A stretch of 64,000 nt of DNA, from assembly GCF_001282625.1 (NCBI RefSeq), contig NZ_CTEJ01000002.1, positions 1,366,501-1,430,500 of the forward strand, written 5' to 3'. Shown one piece after another: positions 55,812-64,000 of this stretch; position 1 is the stretch's first letter; every line of letters starts with the position of its first letter. This DNA is from Lascolabacillus massiliensis (GTDB lineage: Bacteria; Bacteroidota; Bacteroidia; Bacteroidales; Dysgonomonadaceae). A program made the position numbers and the translations under genes. The notes under the pieces were generated by a model. That model searched no databases. It was not told the origin of the DNA and was given only the letters and a program-made list of their open reading frames with translations.

Positions 55812-58160
55812 ATGAGAAAGATCTGTTTTTTTATTCTAATACTATTTTTAGTAGGAGTTTCTTGTGACAGTGGAAATGGTGAGTTAAAACACAACTGCCT
55901 AGATCCTGAAATAGAAAGCAAAATAGACAATATCATTTCGGAGTTGACACTTGAGGAGAAAATTGGTCAGATGTCTCAATTCACAATTGATCTGATTGGT
56001 AAAGGGGGTAATGCATATTTCAGTGATGAACCTTTTGATATTGATCTGGTTATGCTGGATACAGTTATTGGAAAGCATAAAGTAGGATCAATTCTGAATA
56101 CAAGTAACAATCGTGCCCGCACAACAGAAGTATGGGAAAACTCTATCCGACTCATTCAGGAGAGAGCTTTGCAGGAAACTGGGATTCCTGTTATTTATGG
56201 GATAGATGCTATACATGGCGTTACTTACACTGCAGGAGCCACTTTTTTTCCACAGGAAATTGGGATGGCAGCTACTTTCAACCGTGAGATTGTGGAGCGT
56301 GGAGCACAAATCACAGCTTACGAAACTCGCGCAAGTAATATTCCATGGAATTTCTCACCAACTATGGATGTTGGTCGCGATGCACGCTGGTCACGACAGT
56401 GGGAGAGTTATGGTGAAGACACTTACCTCAATGCACAAATGGGTACTGCAACTGTACGCGGATATCAGGGCAGTGACAGGAACAGTGTAAGGAACAGTAA
56501 TATAGCAGCCTGTTTGAAGCATTATCTGGGTTATGGAGTACCTGTTTCAGGTAAAGATCGTACACCGGCAGTCATTTCTGAAAGTGAATTGCGGGAGAAA
56601 TTCTATGAGCCGTTTCGTGCAGCAATAGTTGATGGCGGTGCGCTGTCAATAATGGTTAATTCCGGTATAATTAATGGTGTTTCAACTCATGCCGATTACA
56701 GGTTACTAACGGAGTGGATTAAAGAAGATCTTGGTTTTGACGGTGTAATTGTGACTGATTGGGCAGACGTCCAGAATTTATATACCCGTGATAATATCTC
56801 TAAGGATTATAAAGGTGCAGTTAAAGCTGCAATAAATGCAGGGATTGATATGGTAATGGAGCCATATAATCTTGCTTTTTGCCCTGCTTTGAAAGAACTT
56901 GTAGAAGATGGTGAGGTTTCTACGGAGCGTATAGATGATGCAGTTCGTAGGGTGTTGAGATTGAAATACCGACTGGGACTTTTCGAAAAGCCATATTGGC
57001 CGAGAGCTGAATTCCCCGACTTTGGAAGCAATGAGCATGAAGCGGTGGCTAAATCTGCTGCAGCGGAGTCAATAACACTTCTGAAGAATGAGAACACTGT
57101 TTTGCCATTACCGTCTAACGCTCGTATCCTTGTAACCGGACCAAATGCTAACTCAATGCGCACTCTTAACGGTGGCTGGAGCTACTCATGGCAGGGGGAG
57201 AAGACTGAGGATTTTGCCCAGCAATATAACACTATCTATGAAGCTCTACAGAATAAATTCGGCACAGCAAATGTTAAGTACGAGCCTGGTGTAACATACA
57301 AAATGGATGGTCAGTATTTCGAAGAAAATACTCCGGAAATCCAAAAAGCTGTTACAGCAGCTTCTGGTGTTGATTATATAGTACTTTGTGTGGGTGAAAA
57401 TTCATACTGCGAGACTCCGGGAAACCTGGATGAACTCACCCTTTCGGAAAATCAGACTAATCTGGCACTGGCATTACAGAAAACGGGAAAGCCAGTTATC
57501 CTTGTTCTTAATGAAGGTCGTCCGCGACTGATTCGTGAAATCGAACCGGGTTCTGCTGCGGTAGTGCAAACTTATCTTCCGGGTAATTTTGGCGGAGATG
57601 CGCTTTCTGATATTCTTAGCGGTGATATCAACCCGAGTGGTAAATTACCTTATACATACCCAAAGTATGAACAGGGATTGATTACTTACGATCACAAACC
57701 GAGTCAGAATATCGCTGGCAAAATGGAAGGTGCTTATGATTATGGAGCACAGACTTCTGTTCAGTATCCTTTTGGATTTGGACTAAGTTATACCACTTTC
57801 ACCTATTCAAATATGATTGTTGATAAAACTGATTTCACCTCTGATGATATTGTTAAGGTTTCTGTAGATGTTACCAATAGCGGAGAAGTGGAAGGCAAGG
57901 AGTCTGTTTTATTATTCAGCAGCGATCTTGTAGCTTCACTTTCACCAGATGTGCGTCGTTTGAGAGGATTTGAAAAGATATCCCTGAAACCGGGTGAAAC
58001 AAAAACGGTTACTTTCGACCTTAAAGGTGAAGATCTGGCTTATGTTAACGAACTGGGAAAATGGACAATTGAAGAGGGAGAATTTATGCTGCAGCTGGGT
58101 GATCAGACTACAAATATAAACTGTACTAAAACAAAAGTTTGGGAAACTCCAAATAAGTAA
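55812..58160 (+). CDS. Glycoside hydrolase family 3 lipoprotein (beta-glucosidase-like)
   Basis: From the ATG at 55812 the product is 782 aa with a lipoprotein signal (LFLVGVSC). It has the full GH3 layout: N-terminal TIM barrel (LTLEEKIGQMSQF, KHYLGYG, nucleophile Asp316 in VIVTDWADV), the C-terminal alpha/beta sandwich (SITLLKNENTVLPLP, YCETPGNLDELTLSENQ) and a fibronectin-III-like domain (YPFGFGLSYTTF, VDVTNSGEVEGKE). It most likely releases glucose from beta-gluco-oligosaccharides in the periplasm. The frame opens at 55782 inside the previous gene, but the ATG at 55812 begins the signal peptide. It is the last gene of the locus; a terminator follows. Confidence 0.94.
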   Translation: MRKICFFILILFLVGVSCDSGNGELKHNCLDPEIESKIDNIISELTLEEKIGQMSQFTIDLIGKGGNAYFSDEPFDIDLVMLDTVIGKHKVGSILNTSNNRARTTEVWENSIRLIQERALQETGIPVIYGIDAIHGVTYTAGATFFPQEIGMAATFNREIVERGAQITAYETRASNIPWNFSPTMDVGRDARWSRQWESYGEDTYLNAQMGTATVRGYQGSDRNSVRNSNIAACLKHYLGYGVPVSGKDRTPAVISESELREKFYEPFRAAIVDGGALSIMVNSGIINGVSTHADYRLLTEWIKEDLGFDGVIVTDWADVQNLYTRDNISKDYKGAVKAAINAGIDMVMEPYNLAFCPALKELVEDGEVSTERIDDAVRRVLRLKYRLGLFEKPYWPRAEFPDFGSNEHEAVAKSAAAESITLLKNENTVLPLPSNARILVTGPNANSMRTLNGGWSYSWQGEKTEDFAQQYNTIYEALQNKFGTANVKYEPGVTYKMDGQYFEENTPEIQKAVTAASGVDYIVLCVGENSYCETPGNLDELTLSENQTNLALALQKTGKPVILVLNEGRPRLIREIEPGSAAVVQTYLPGNFGGDALSDILSGDINPSGKLPYTYPKYEQGLITYDHKPSQNIAGKMEGAYDYGAQTSVQYPFGFGLSYTTFTYSNMIVDKTDFTSDDIVKVSVDVTNSGEVEGKESVLLFSSDLVASLSPDVRRLRGFEKISLKPGETKTVTFDLKGEDLAYVNELGKWTIEEGEFMLQLGDQTTNINCTKTKVWETPNK

Positions 58161-58191
58161 CACGAAACAATCTGCGACAGGATTTTATCTG

Positions 58192-58226
58192 AACGGGAGC
58201 ACTTAATCAAAAGTGTTGCCGTTTTT
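58192..58226 (+). terminator. Terminator at the end of the polysaccharide locus
   Basis: AACGGGAGCACTT pairs with AAGTGTTGCCGTT (one internal mismatch region), with a short loop, followed by a T-run. Confidence 0.75.
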
Positions 58227-58271
58227 GCTTTAAAAATACAAATTCATCTGATTTTTGGTGAATAATTGTCT

Positions 58272-58844
58272 TTAGTGGGGAAATTTTTGCTGAGCCTCTT
58301 TCATGAATTCATCGAAAAGGCTTCTTAGTTGTACTTCATTTGCTGCAAGTACTTCAATCCCAAGGGTAGGATTGATTGCCGAGCTACTGTGAACAGACAT
58401 AATTTTGAGCGAGTATTGCAGTCCGTCATAAGTGGCATATTCCTCGAGACGGTTGGTTCTTATGAAATGGAATATAAAACCTTTCACCTTTTTAGGTAAC
58501 CACCTGTAGTATAACAAAGCTGAGAGATAAAAATTACGAGAGAATTTTCCGAGGCTCTGCCCGTTACTATAACGTTCAAAATCAGAGGCAAGCAGGTAGT
58601 CATAATACATATCTGCCATTATTCCCGAATAGCGCCCGAAAGATGGACGAAGTATATCAACGGTTTCGAGGAATATAGGGTGAGTATCTGTAAAATGATC
58701 TATCTTCCTGTGTAACAGTATTCCTTTCTGAAAAGAGGAAGGATATTTCTCATAGCTTTTACCTTTTACAAAATCACCTATGAAATTACCAACAGCAACC
58801 TTACGATTTGTACCTGAAAAATATATATGAGCTAGATAATTCAA
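58272..58844 (-). CDS. Acyl carrier protein phosphodiesterase family protein (AcpH-like)
   Basis: The 190-aa protein opens MNYLAHIYFSG and contains the HD-like metal-binding pattern of AcpH: GNFIGDFVKG, GILLHRKIDHFTDTHP and MADMYYDYLLASDF. AcpH removes the phosphopantetheine arm from ACP in the cytoplasm. The family is broad and the activity is not proven for the Bacteroidota members. It has its own TAACTTTG promoter element and is convergent with the GH3 gene. Confidence 0.88.
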   Translation of the reverse strand: MNYLAHIYFSGTNRKVAVGNFIGDFVKGKSYEKYPSSFQKGILLHRKIDHFTDTHPIFLETVDILRPSFGRYSGIMADMYYDYLLASDFERYSNGQSLGKFSRNFYLSALLYYRWLPKKVKGFIFHFIRTNRLEEYATYDGLQYSLKIMSVHSSSAINPTLGIEVLAANEVQLRSLFDEFMKEAQQKFPH

Positions 58845-58886
58845 ATTTTAAAGTGAAATAATCTTTTATGATTAATTATTTCATTG

Positions 58887-58894
58887 CAAAGTTA
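58887..58894 (-). promoter_or_regulatory. Candidate -7 promoter element of the AcpH-like gene
   Basis: The minus strand reads TAACTTTG (TAnnTTTG), about 43 bases before the start codon at 58844. No -33 match is evident. Confidence 0.45.
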
Positions 58895-59047
58895 ATCAAT
58901 TATCTCGAATTCTATAAATAGTGTAGTCTGCAATGCATTGTCTCTGTAATGTTTATCTCCTGTAAATAGTTCGTTTATTATCGGTATATATATTATTGAT
59001 GTTGATATAAGCCGTATATAAGCGGATGATAAGCGGGAGATGGACAA

Positions 59048-59869
59048 TTATCGATCAAAGGGGTTCCCTTTTTTATCGCTGCTCAGTACCCACCGGAAAG
59101 CGTTTATAAAGAGAAGTTTTTGAGTTGCATCTGTGAATTCATCATCACCATGACCCATGTTAAGATAGATCATACGATAATTCCTGTTTGTCCATACGAT
59201 TGGGAAATCGCCAAAATTTACTACATCTTTAATGCCGAGGGGATAGTTTTTCTGAGAGATGGATAACAGTACATCAATGTCGTTATTTGACCGTGGACTC
59301 GGACTCCATTGATACCATTCACTTTCAGGTACAACAAAGGATGCAGGCAGATTTTTAGTTACAGGGTGAGAGTGATTGTCAATCTCTACCAGCACCGGTT
59401 GTGGTGGCCAGTTATTACAATAAAACATTCCTCCTCCAATAAATTTTAAAAACCAGGGCCAATTTGTGTTTTTATCATTGTAAGCCGCTGCATGAAAGCC
59501 CATCCATCCTCCACCGTTTTCCATATATTTTTCGAAGACTTCACGTTCAGACTCATTATTTGGATGGGCGTTAAGCATGACAACTATGTTATAATCTTTT
59601 AGTTTGTTATAGTCATACTCTGAAAGGTCGGTTGTCACCTCTAGTATAAACCCATCTCCATAATTTAACCGTTTAAAAAACTCTAATGCCTGCAGGGCAA
59701 ATTCTACATGTGCTTTTTCAGCATGCTCAGTGTAATATACAAGTGCCTTGAACCTGGGTGATGTGGCATAATTTGCAGGGTACTCTTTTTGATCTTGTGC
59801 AATTATCTCAAGAGTGATAATCGAAAAGATAAACATAACAAACAGGATCTTGAGAATTAAGTTTTTCAT
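59048..59869 (-). CDS. Secreted ThuA-like domain protein
   Basis: The 273-aa protein has a signal peptide (to about IIAQ, residue 25) and one ThuA-like domain, a glutamine-amidotransferase-like alpha/beta fold. Segments are FKALVYYTEHAEKAHVEFA, YNIVVMLNAHPN, GGGWMGFHAAAYND, HPVTKNLPASF, WYQWSPSPR and MGHGDDEFTD. ThuA-like proteins are linked to sugar or glycan utilization, but no reaction is firmly assigned. It lies between the AcpH-like and helicase genes on the minus strand with gaps of 203 and 36 bases. Confidence 0.88.
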   Translation of the reverse strand: MKNLILKILFVMFIFSIITLEIIAQDQKEYPANYATSPRFKALVYYTEHAEKAHVEFALQALEFFKRLNYGDGFILEVTTDLSEYDYNKLKDYNIVVMLNAHPNNESEREVFEKYMENGGGWMGFHAAAYNDKNTNWPWFLKFIGGGMFYCNNWPPQPVLVEIDNHSHPVTKNLPASFVVPESEWYQWSPSPRSNNDIDVLLSISQKNYPLGIKDVVNFGDFPIVWTNRNYRMIYLNMGHGDDEFTDATQKLLFINAFRWVLSSDKKGNPFDR

Positions 59870-59905
59870 AAAGAATAATGTTAGTGCTTTTAAATTCTTA
59901 ATCAG

Positions 59906-62038
59906 TTAACTCTTATGTTTTTCGAAATGAATCATCTCAGATTGCAGATCATTTTCTGCTATGTAGTCGTTTATTACCTCCAGAAACTGTGCGCCAAAAC
60001 GTGCTAGCTTCTTTTTGCCAAATCCATAAATTTTTAAAAGATCTTTTTCAGTTTCAGGCATATAATCAGCCATTTGTACTAGCGTTTTTGTTGAAGCAAC
60101 AATATAAGGTGGTAGGTTCTCGTTTTCACTAATATAATTTCGTATTTGAACAAGCTCATTCAGAAGATCAGGATGTTTCGATTTAAGTTGAACAGTTGAC
60201 TTGCCACGACTATATGATTTAATATTAAAATCGGGCTTAATGAAACTATTTCGTGCACTATAATAGGTCTCAACACTGAAATTGCATGCAGTATGTTTTA
60301 TCATATGCATTTTGAGAGCTGCAGAATTGTATATCATAGATAATGATTCATCATAGGATTTTGCAACAGCCTTACTATCAGTTGTGGCGGGTGATCTCTT
60401 TAGTGATGCCATCAGATAGTCAAGTTTTTCTGCAAAGTAATCAGAAGAAGAGTTTAGTCGCTCCGACAGAAACTCTGTGTCTACTATTTCCCTACTGACA
60501 ATTCTCTCTAACTGCACTCTGAACTTTTCTGCTACGTTCTCAATCTCATTCAGCTGTTTGAATATACTTTCAGCAAAGGGGATGGTCTCTTCGTTGAAAG
60601 ATGGTTCCTCTCCTTTAGTGATATTTAACCAGGATTGTGCATCATTGCATAGTGAACTGAAATTGTACAGCTGTAATAATAAGCTTGTTCTAAACTTACT
60701 CTTGGCAAGATCCAATTCGTTAATGATAGATTTATGGTCTTGTTTATATGAGGAAAATTGAACAACCTGATCGTCTACACGTATGCTTTCGTAGTTTACC
60801 CTGCTTTTTAAAACGATTCCTTCCAAAGATCTGCAGCGACTCAATGCAACGTATACCTGACCGGGCGAGAAAGCATTGCCGGCATCAATTATTGCTTTAT
60901 CAAATGTTAGTCCCTGACTTTTATGAATTGTTATAGCCCAAGCTAAACGTAAAGGTATCTGTTCAAAAGTACCGATTATCTTTTCCTCAATAGTGTTATT
61001 TTCAGGATTGGTGTTATATTGGATGTTTTCCCAGATTAATGGGGTGACAATTATTTCATCTCTGTCGCCGGGGCATTCTACTGTAATCTGATCACCATCA
61101 ATAGAGATAATTACACCTATTTTTCCGTTATAAAACCTGCGGGGTGTCTCAATGTCATTTTTTATAAACATCACTTTGGCCCCCTCTTTTAATTCCAGAA
61201 CCTCGTCAATTGGATAAGCATTTTCAGGGAAATTGCCTTTTATTACTGCATGAAATTCATGGATTGGAGACTTTAGCTTATCAAGTTCAGTATTATTTAT
61301 GCTATCAGCGCTGTAATTGTGAGTTGTCAAAGTGATGTAGTTCTCCTCTGCTTGTGGTATAAACTCGGGAAAATATCTGCTCTTAAGCAGACTAATACCT
61401 TCTAATGAGAGTGAGTTATTACGAACCTCGTTTAATACATTAATAAACTGATTATCTGATTGTCGGAATATTCTATCAAACTCAATATAAGTGGGCGGAT
61501 ATTTTTGAATAACATGACTGCTAAAAAAATAGACACTGTCATAGTAGTCAGATATGATACTCCACTCATCTGTTTTTGCTACAGGCGAAAGCTGATGCAT
61601 ATCACCAATAAAAATCATTTGTACACCGCCAAAAGGTTCTTCTCGCCTGTTGCGTATGGATCTGAGCACAGCATCAATAGCATCAAGCACATCAGCACGT
61701 ACCATACTGATTTCATCAATAACAAGTACTTCAAGCTCTCTGATTACAGAGCGCCGCCTCTTGTTCATCTTTATACGGGAGATGAGAGATGATCTGCCTT
61801 CCGGGGTAGGGGCAAATGGTGTAAACGGGAGTTGAAAAAAGGAGTGTATAGTTGTTCCACCTGCATTAATTGCTGCAACTCCCGTAGGTGCTACTATAGC
61901 TACCTGTTTGGCTGTTTCTTCGCGAAATTTATGCAAGAATGTAGTTTTACCGGTTCCTGCCTTACCAGTAATAAAAATATCTCTGTCTGTGTTGACAGCA
62001 AACTCCATTGCACATTCATATGGATTAGAAATAAGCAT
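59906..62038 (-). CDS. PIF1/RecD-like superfamily 1 helicase with C-terminal HRDC domain
   Basis: This 710-aa cytoplasmic ATP-dependent 5'-3' DNA helicase belongs to the PIF1 family. Walker A GKAGTGKTTFL starts at residue 25. Other motifs are APTGVAAINAGGTTIHSFF (motif Ia), LVIDEISMVRADVLDAID (motif II), FIGDMHQLSPVA (motif III) and AWAITIHKSQGLTFDKAIID (motifs V/VI region). Residues about 625-700 form an HRDC-like domain (PYIVASTKTLVQMADYMP, LLKIYGFGKKKLARFG), as found in RecQ helicases. It probably handles G-quadruplexes or stalled forks, by family analogy. Confidence 0.93.
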   Translation of the reverse strand: MLISNPYECAMEFAVNTDRDIFITGKAGTGKTTFLHKFREETAKQVAIVAPTGVAAINAGGTTIHSFFQLPFTPFAPTPEGRSSLISRIKMNKRRRSVIRELEVLVIDEISMVRADVLDAIDAVLRSIRNRREEPFGGVQMIFIGDMHQLSPVAKTDEWSIISDYYDSVYFFSSHVIQKYPPTYIEFDRIFRQSDNQFINVLNEVRNNSLSLEGISLLKSRYFPEFIPQAEENYITLTTHNYSADSINNTELDKLKSPIHEFHAVIKGNFPENAYPIDEVLELKEGAKVMFIKNDIETPRRFYNGKIGVIISIDGDQITVECPGDRDEIIVTPLIWENIQYNTNPENNTIEEKIIGTFEQIPLRLAWAITIHKSQGLTFDKAIIDAGNAFSPGQVYVALSRCRSLEGIVLKSRVNYESIRVDDQVVQFSSYKQDHKSIINELDLAKSKFRTSLLLQLYNFSSLCNDAQSWLNITKGEEPSFNEETIPFAESIFKQLNEIENVAEKFRVQLERIVSREIVDTEFLSERLNSSSDYFAEKLDYLMASLKRSPATTDSKAVAKSYDESLSMIYNSAALKMHMIKHTACNFSVETYYSARNSFIKPDFNIKSYSRGKSTVQLKSKHPDLLNELVQIRNYISENENLPPYIVASTKTLVQMADYMPETEKDLLKIYGFGKKKLARFGAQFLEVINDYIAENDLQSEMIHFEKHKS

Positions 62039-62065
62039 CTGAAAGCCCTCTTTTAATGATTTTCA

Positions 62066-62082
62066 CAAATTTACCAAATTTA
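62066..62082 (-). promoter_or_regulatory. Two overlapping-distance -7 candidates for the helicase gene
   Basis: The minus strand has TAAATTTG at 62082-62075 and again at 62073-62066, both matching TAnnTTTG, within 45 bases of the start codon. Either could serve; AT-rich chance matches are possible. Confidence 0.3.
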
Positions 62083-62201
62083 GAATATAGAAGGAAATGA
62101 AAATCTTAGGGAATACCTTAGAGTTTTTAAACCTTTTGTATGTGCAAGACTATAAATTGTAAAATGTTATAGTTGCAAATTAAATTATGAAGATGAAATG
62201 A

Positions 62202-63995
62202 CTACATCCTATCAGGTACATCAATTCCGAATAAAGCCATACCTTTTTTAATTGTAAGAGCCACATTCCTGGATAGCAGAAGGCGGAAATCACGAAGCTG
62301 GCTATTCTCCTCACGAAGGATTGTAAAATCGTGATAGAACTGATTATACTCTTTTGCCAGATCGTAGATGTAGTTGGCTATCAGAGATACATTATACTCT
62401 GTGCCTGCCTGTTTCACTATACGGTCAAACTCACTAAGCAGCTGTACAAGTCCCTCCTCCTTTTCTGATAAAGAAATTGAGTTGCTGAGGTTTTCAGTTA
62501 CTTCAATACCCTGAGCTTCTGCTTTTCTGATAACCGATTGTATACGTGCATGTGTGTATTGAATAAAAGGACCTGTATTCCCGTTGAAATCGATAGACTC
62601 TTTGGGGTTAAAGGTCATGTTTTTCTTAGGGTCAACTTTCAGAATGAAATATTTGAGAGCACCCAGTCCAACCATACGTGAAATAGCTTCTGCTTCTTCA
62701 GTTGTCGCATCATCCAGCTTACCAAGTTCCTGAGAAGTTTCGTGTGCTGTTTCAATCATCTCTGCCATCAGGTCATCTGCATCAACAACAGTTCCTTCGC
62801 GTGACTTCATTTTTCCCTCAGGTAGCTCAACCATTCCATATGAGAAGTGAACAAGTCCTTTGCCGAACTCAAATCCAAGCATGTCAAGCAGTATTGATAG
62901 TACCTGAAAGTGATAATTCTGCTCATTGCCAACAACATAAATCATTTTGTCGATAGGGTAGTCATCAAAACGCATCTTTGCAGTTCCAATATCCTGTGTC
63001 ATATAAACAGATGTACCGTCAGCACGCAAAAGCAGCTTGTGGTCCAAGCCATACGGAGTAAGATCAGCCCATACAGAACCATCCTCTTTTTGATAAAAGA
63101 GTCCCTCACTTAATCCACGTAATACCTCTTCCTTACCGGGGATATAGGTCTGTGATTCATAATAGATCTTATCAAAGGTGACACCCATCTGACTATAAGT
63201 TTCATCAAATCCAGCATATACCCAGTCGTTCATCATCTTCCATAGATTGACAGTTTCAGTATCATTAGCCTCCCATTTTCTAAGAAGTTCACGAGCCTCA
63301 CTCATAAGCAGAGATTTCTCTTCCGCCTCCTCTTTCGAAAATCCTTTTTCCTGCAATTCAGCAATCTCTTTTTTATAATGCTGGTCGAACTTAACATAAT
63401 AATCTCCAATCAGATGATCACCTTTCTTCCCAGAGGAAACCGGTGTCTCTCCATTTCCCCATTTCTGCCATGCCAGCATTGATTTACAGATATGTATACC
63501 GCGATCGTTTACAATATTTGTTTTAACAACACGTTTACCATTTGCTTTAAGCACTTCGCTAAGAGCATGGCCAAGTAGATTGTTCCTGACATGACCAAGG
63601 TGCAGAGGCTTATTTGTATTAGGTGATGAATATTCTACCATGAATAGCGGTGAGTCTTCGCTAACAGGAGTAAACCCATATTCGGGGTTAGAATTAATAT
63701 TCTCAAGCAATTCCACCCATACCGATGGTGCAATGCTAAGGTTAAGAAACCCTTTTATAACATTGTATTCTGTAATGACGGTTGTTTTTTCAGAGAGATA
63801 TTTTCCAATCTCCTCAGCTGTATCCTCAGGTTTTTTTCTTGATATCTTAAGAAGAGGAAACGTGACAAGGGTATAATGCCCTTTGAACTCTTTTTTGGTC
63901 TTCTGCAGAGTGATTTGAGACTCATCAACTTCTGCATTGTATAATATCTTTATTGCACCTATAATGGCTTCCTGAAGGAGATTTTCTATATTCAT
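62202..63995 (-). CDS. argS: Arginyl-tRNA synthetase
   Basis: This 597-aa class I synthetase charges tRNA-Arg. It has the N-terminal additional domain (about 1-110), the HIGH-type motif HLGHVRNN at 132-139, and the KMSKS-region equivalent GKMKSREGTVVDADDL. The C-terminal anticodon-binding DALR region has NTGPFIQYTHARIQSVIRKA, LAKEYNQFYHDFTIL and a final ALFGIDVPDRM. The whole gene is present; its ATG is five bases from the right edge, so its promoter is outside the window. Confidence 0.97.
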   Translation of the reverse strand: MNIENLLQEAIIGAIKILYNAEVDESQITLQKTKKEFKGHYTLVTFPLLKISRKKPEDTAEEIGKYLSEKTTVITEYNVIKGFLNLSIAPSVWVELLENINSNPEYGFTPVSEDSPLFMVEYSSPNTNKPLHLGHVRNNLLGHALSEVLKANGKRVVKTNIVNDRGIHICKSMLAWQKWGNGETPVSSGKKGDHLIGDYYVKFDQHYKKEIAELQEKGFSKEEAEEKSLLMSEARELLRKWEANDTETVNLWKMMNDWVYAGFDETYSQMGVTFDKIYYESQTYIPGKEEVLRGLSEGLFYQKEDGSVWADLTPYGLDHKLLLRADGTSVYMTQDIGTAKMRFDDYPIDKMIYVVGNEQNYHFQVLSILLDMLGFEFGKGLVHFSYGMVELPEGKMKSREGTVVDADDLMAEMIETAHETSQELGKLDDATTEEAEAISRMVGLGALKYFILKVDPKKNMTFNPKESIDFNGNTGPFIQYTHARIQSVIRKAEAQGIEVTENLSNSISLSEKEEGLVQLLSEFDRIVKQAGTEYNVSLIANYIYDLAKEYNQFYHDFTILREENSQLRDFRLLLSRNVALTIKKGMALFGIDVPDRM

Positions 63996-64000
63996 AATGA

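Noticed and set aside
1-64000. Mobile elements, CRISPR arrays, tRNA and rRNA genes
   Set aside because: Looked for transposase or integrase proteins, regularly spaced repeats and tRNA T-loop patterns; none was convincing.

Overview
The window is a chromosomal segment of a member of the Bacteroidota, most likely order Bacteroidales. The evidence is paired SusC/SusD genes, an ECF-sigma/FecR pair, many secreted CAZymes and lipoproteins, a Bacteroidota-type LptD, and repeated TAnnTTTG (-7) promoter elements. The DNA is AT-rich. A family-level guess (Dysgonomonadaceae-like) is intuition only. I see no tRNA, rRNA operon, insertion sequence, prophage or CRISPR array. Nearly all genes look intact.

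Layout. 1-9.8 kb is mostly core: the start of a bile acid:sodium symporter-family gene, rarA, then on the minus strand thrA - ApgM-like homoserine kinase - thrC - lptD. A 24-codon Thr-rich leader ORF and a terminator hairpin precede thrA and look like a transcription attenuator. 9.9-18.2 kb is a glycan-degrading island without SusCD: GH43 and GH123 on plus; a second GH43, a serine-type sulfatase and a GH20-like enzyme on minus, with a split lysine exporter (lysO) inside. 18.3-25.2 kb is core again: RNase P RNA, a YihY/BrkB membrane protein, mlaE-mlaF and sufC-sufD-sufS without an adjacent sufB.

25.2-34.3 kb is the most interesting part. An ECF sigma factor and FecR anti-sigma are followed by three paralogous secreted proteins of about 185 aa, a PapD-like periplasmic chaperone, a protein with a new N-terminal domain joined to a C-terminal copy of the 185-aa family, and a 934-aa outer-membrane beta-barrel protein with Ig-like flanking domains. 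This is the gene set of a chaperone-usher pilus: three shaft subunits, chaperone, two-domain tip adhesin and usher-like pore. The barrel protein does not look like a classical FimD/PapC usher, and Bacteroidales normally build type V (FimA/Mfa1) pili, so this may be an undescribed surface-fibre system. Each subunit gene has its own TTTG-N19-TA promoter, two of them with related promoter boxes and long related 5' leaders, and a strong terminator separates the subunits from the assembly genes.

34.5-58.2 kb is a large polysaccharide utilization locus. It holds SusC with an N-terminal STN signalling domain, SusD, a DUF3823 lipoprotein, a terminator, then two paralogous double beta-helix/beta-propeller proteins flanking a GH9, a DUF5107-TPR protein, a clan GH-A enzyme with an Ig-like tail, a GH50/GH42-like enzyme and a GH3. 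The STN domain of SusC is the expected partner of the FecR and sigma factor 8 kb upstream, so the pilus genes sit between a sensor's two halves and may be controlled by the same glycan signal. The enzyme set would suit a beta-glucan, but the substrate is not proven.

58.2-64 kb returns to housekeeping genes on the minus strand: ACP phosphodiesterase family, a ThuA-like secreted protein, a PIF1-type helicase with an HRDC domain, and argS.
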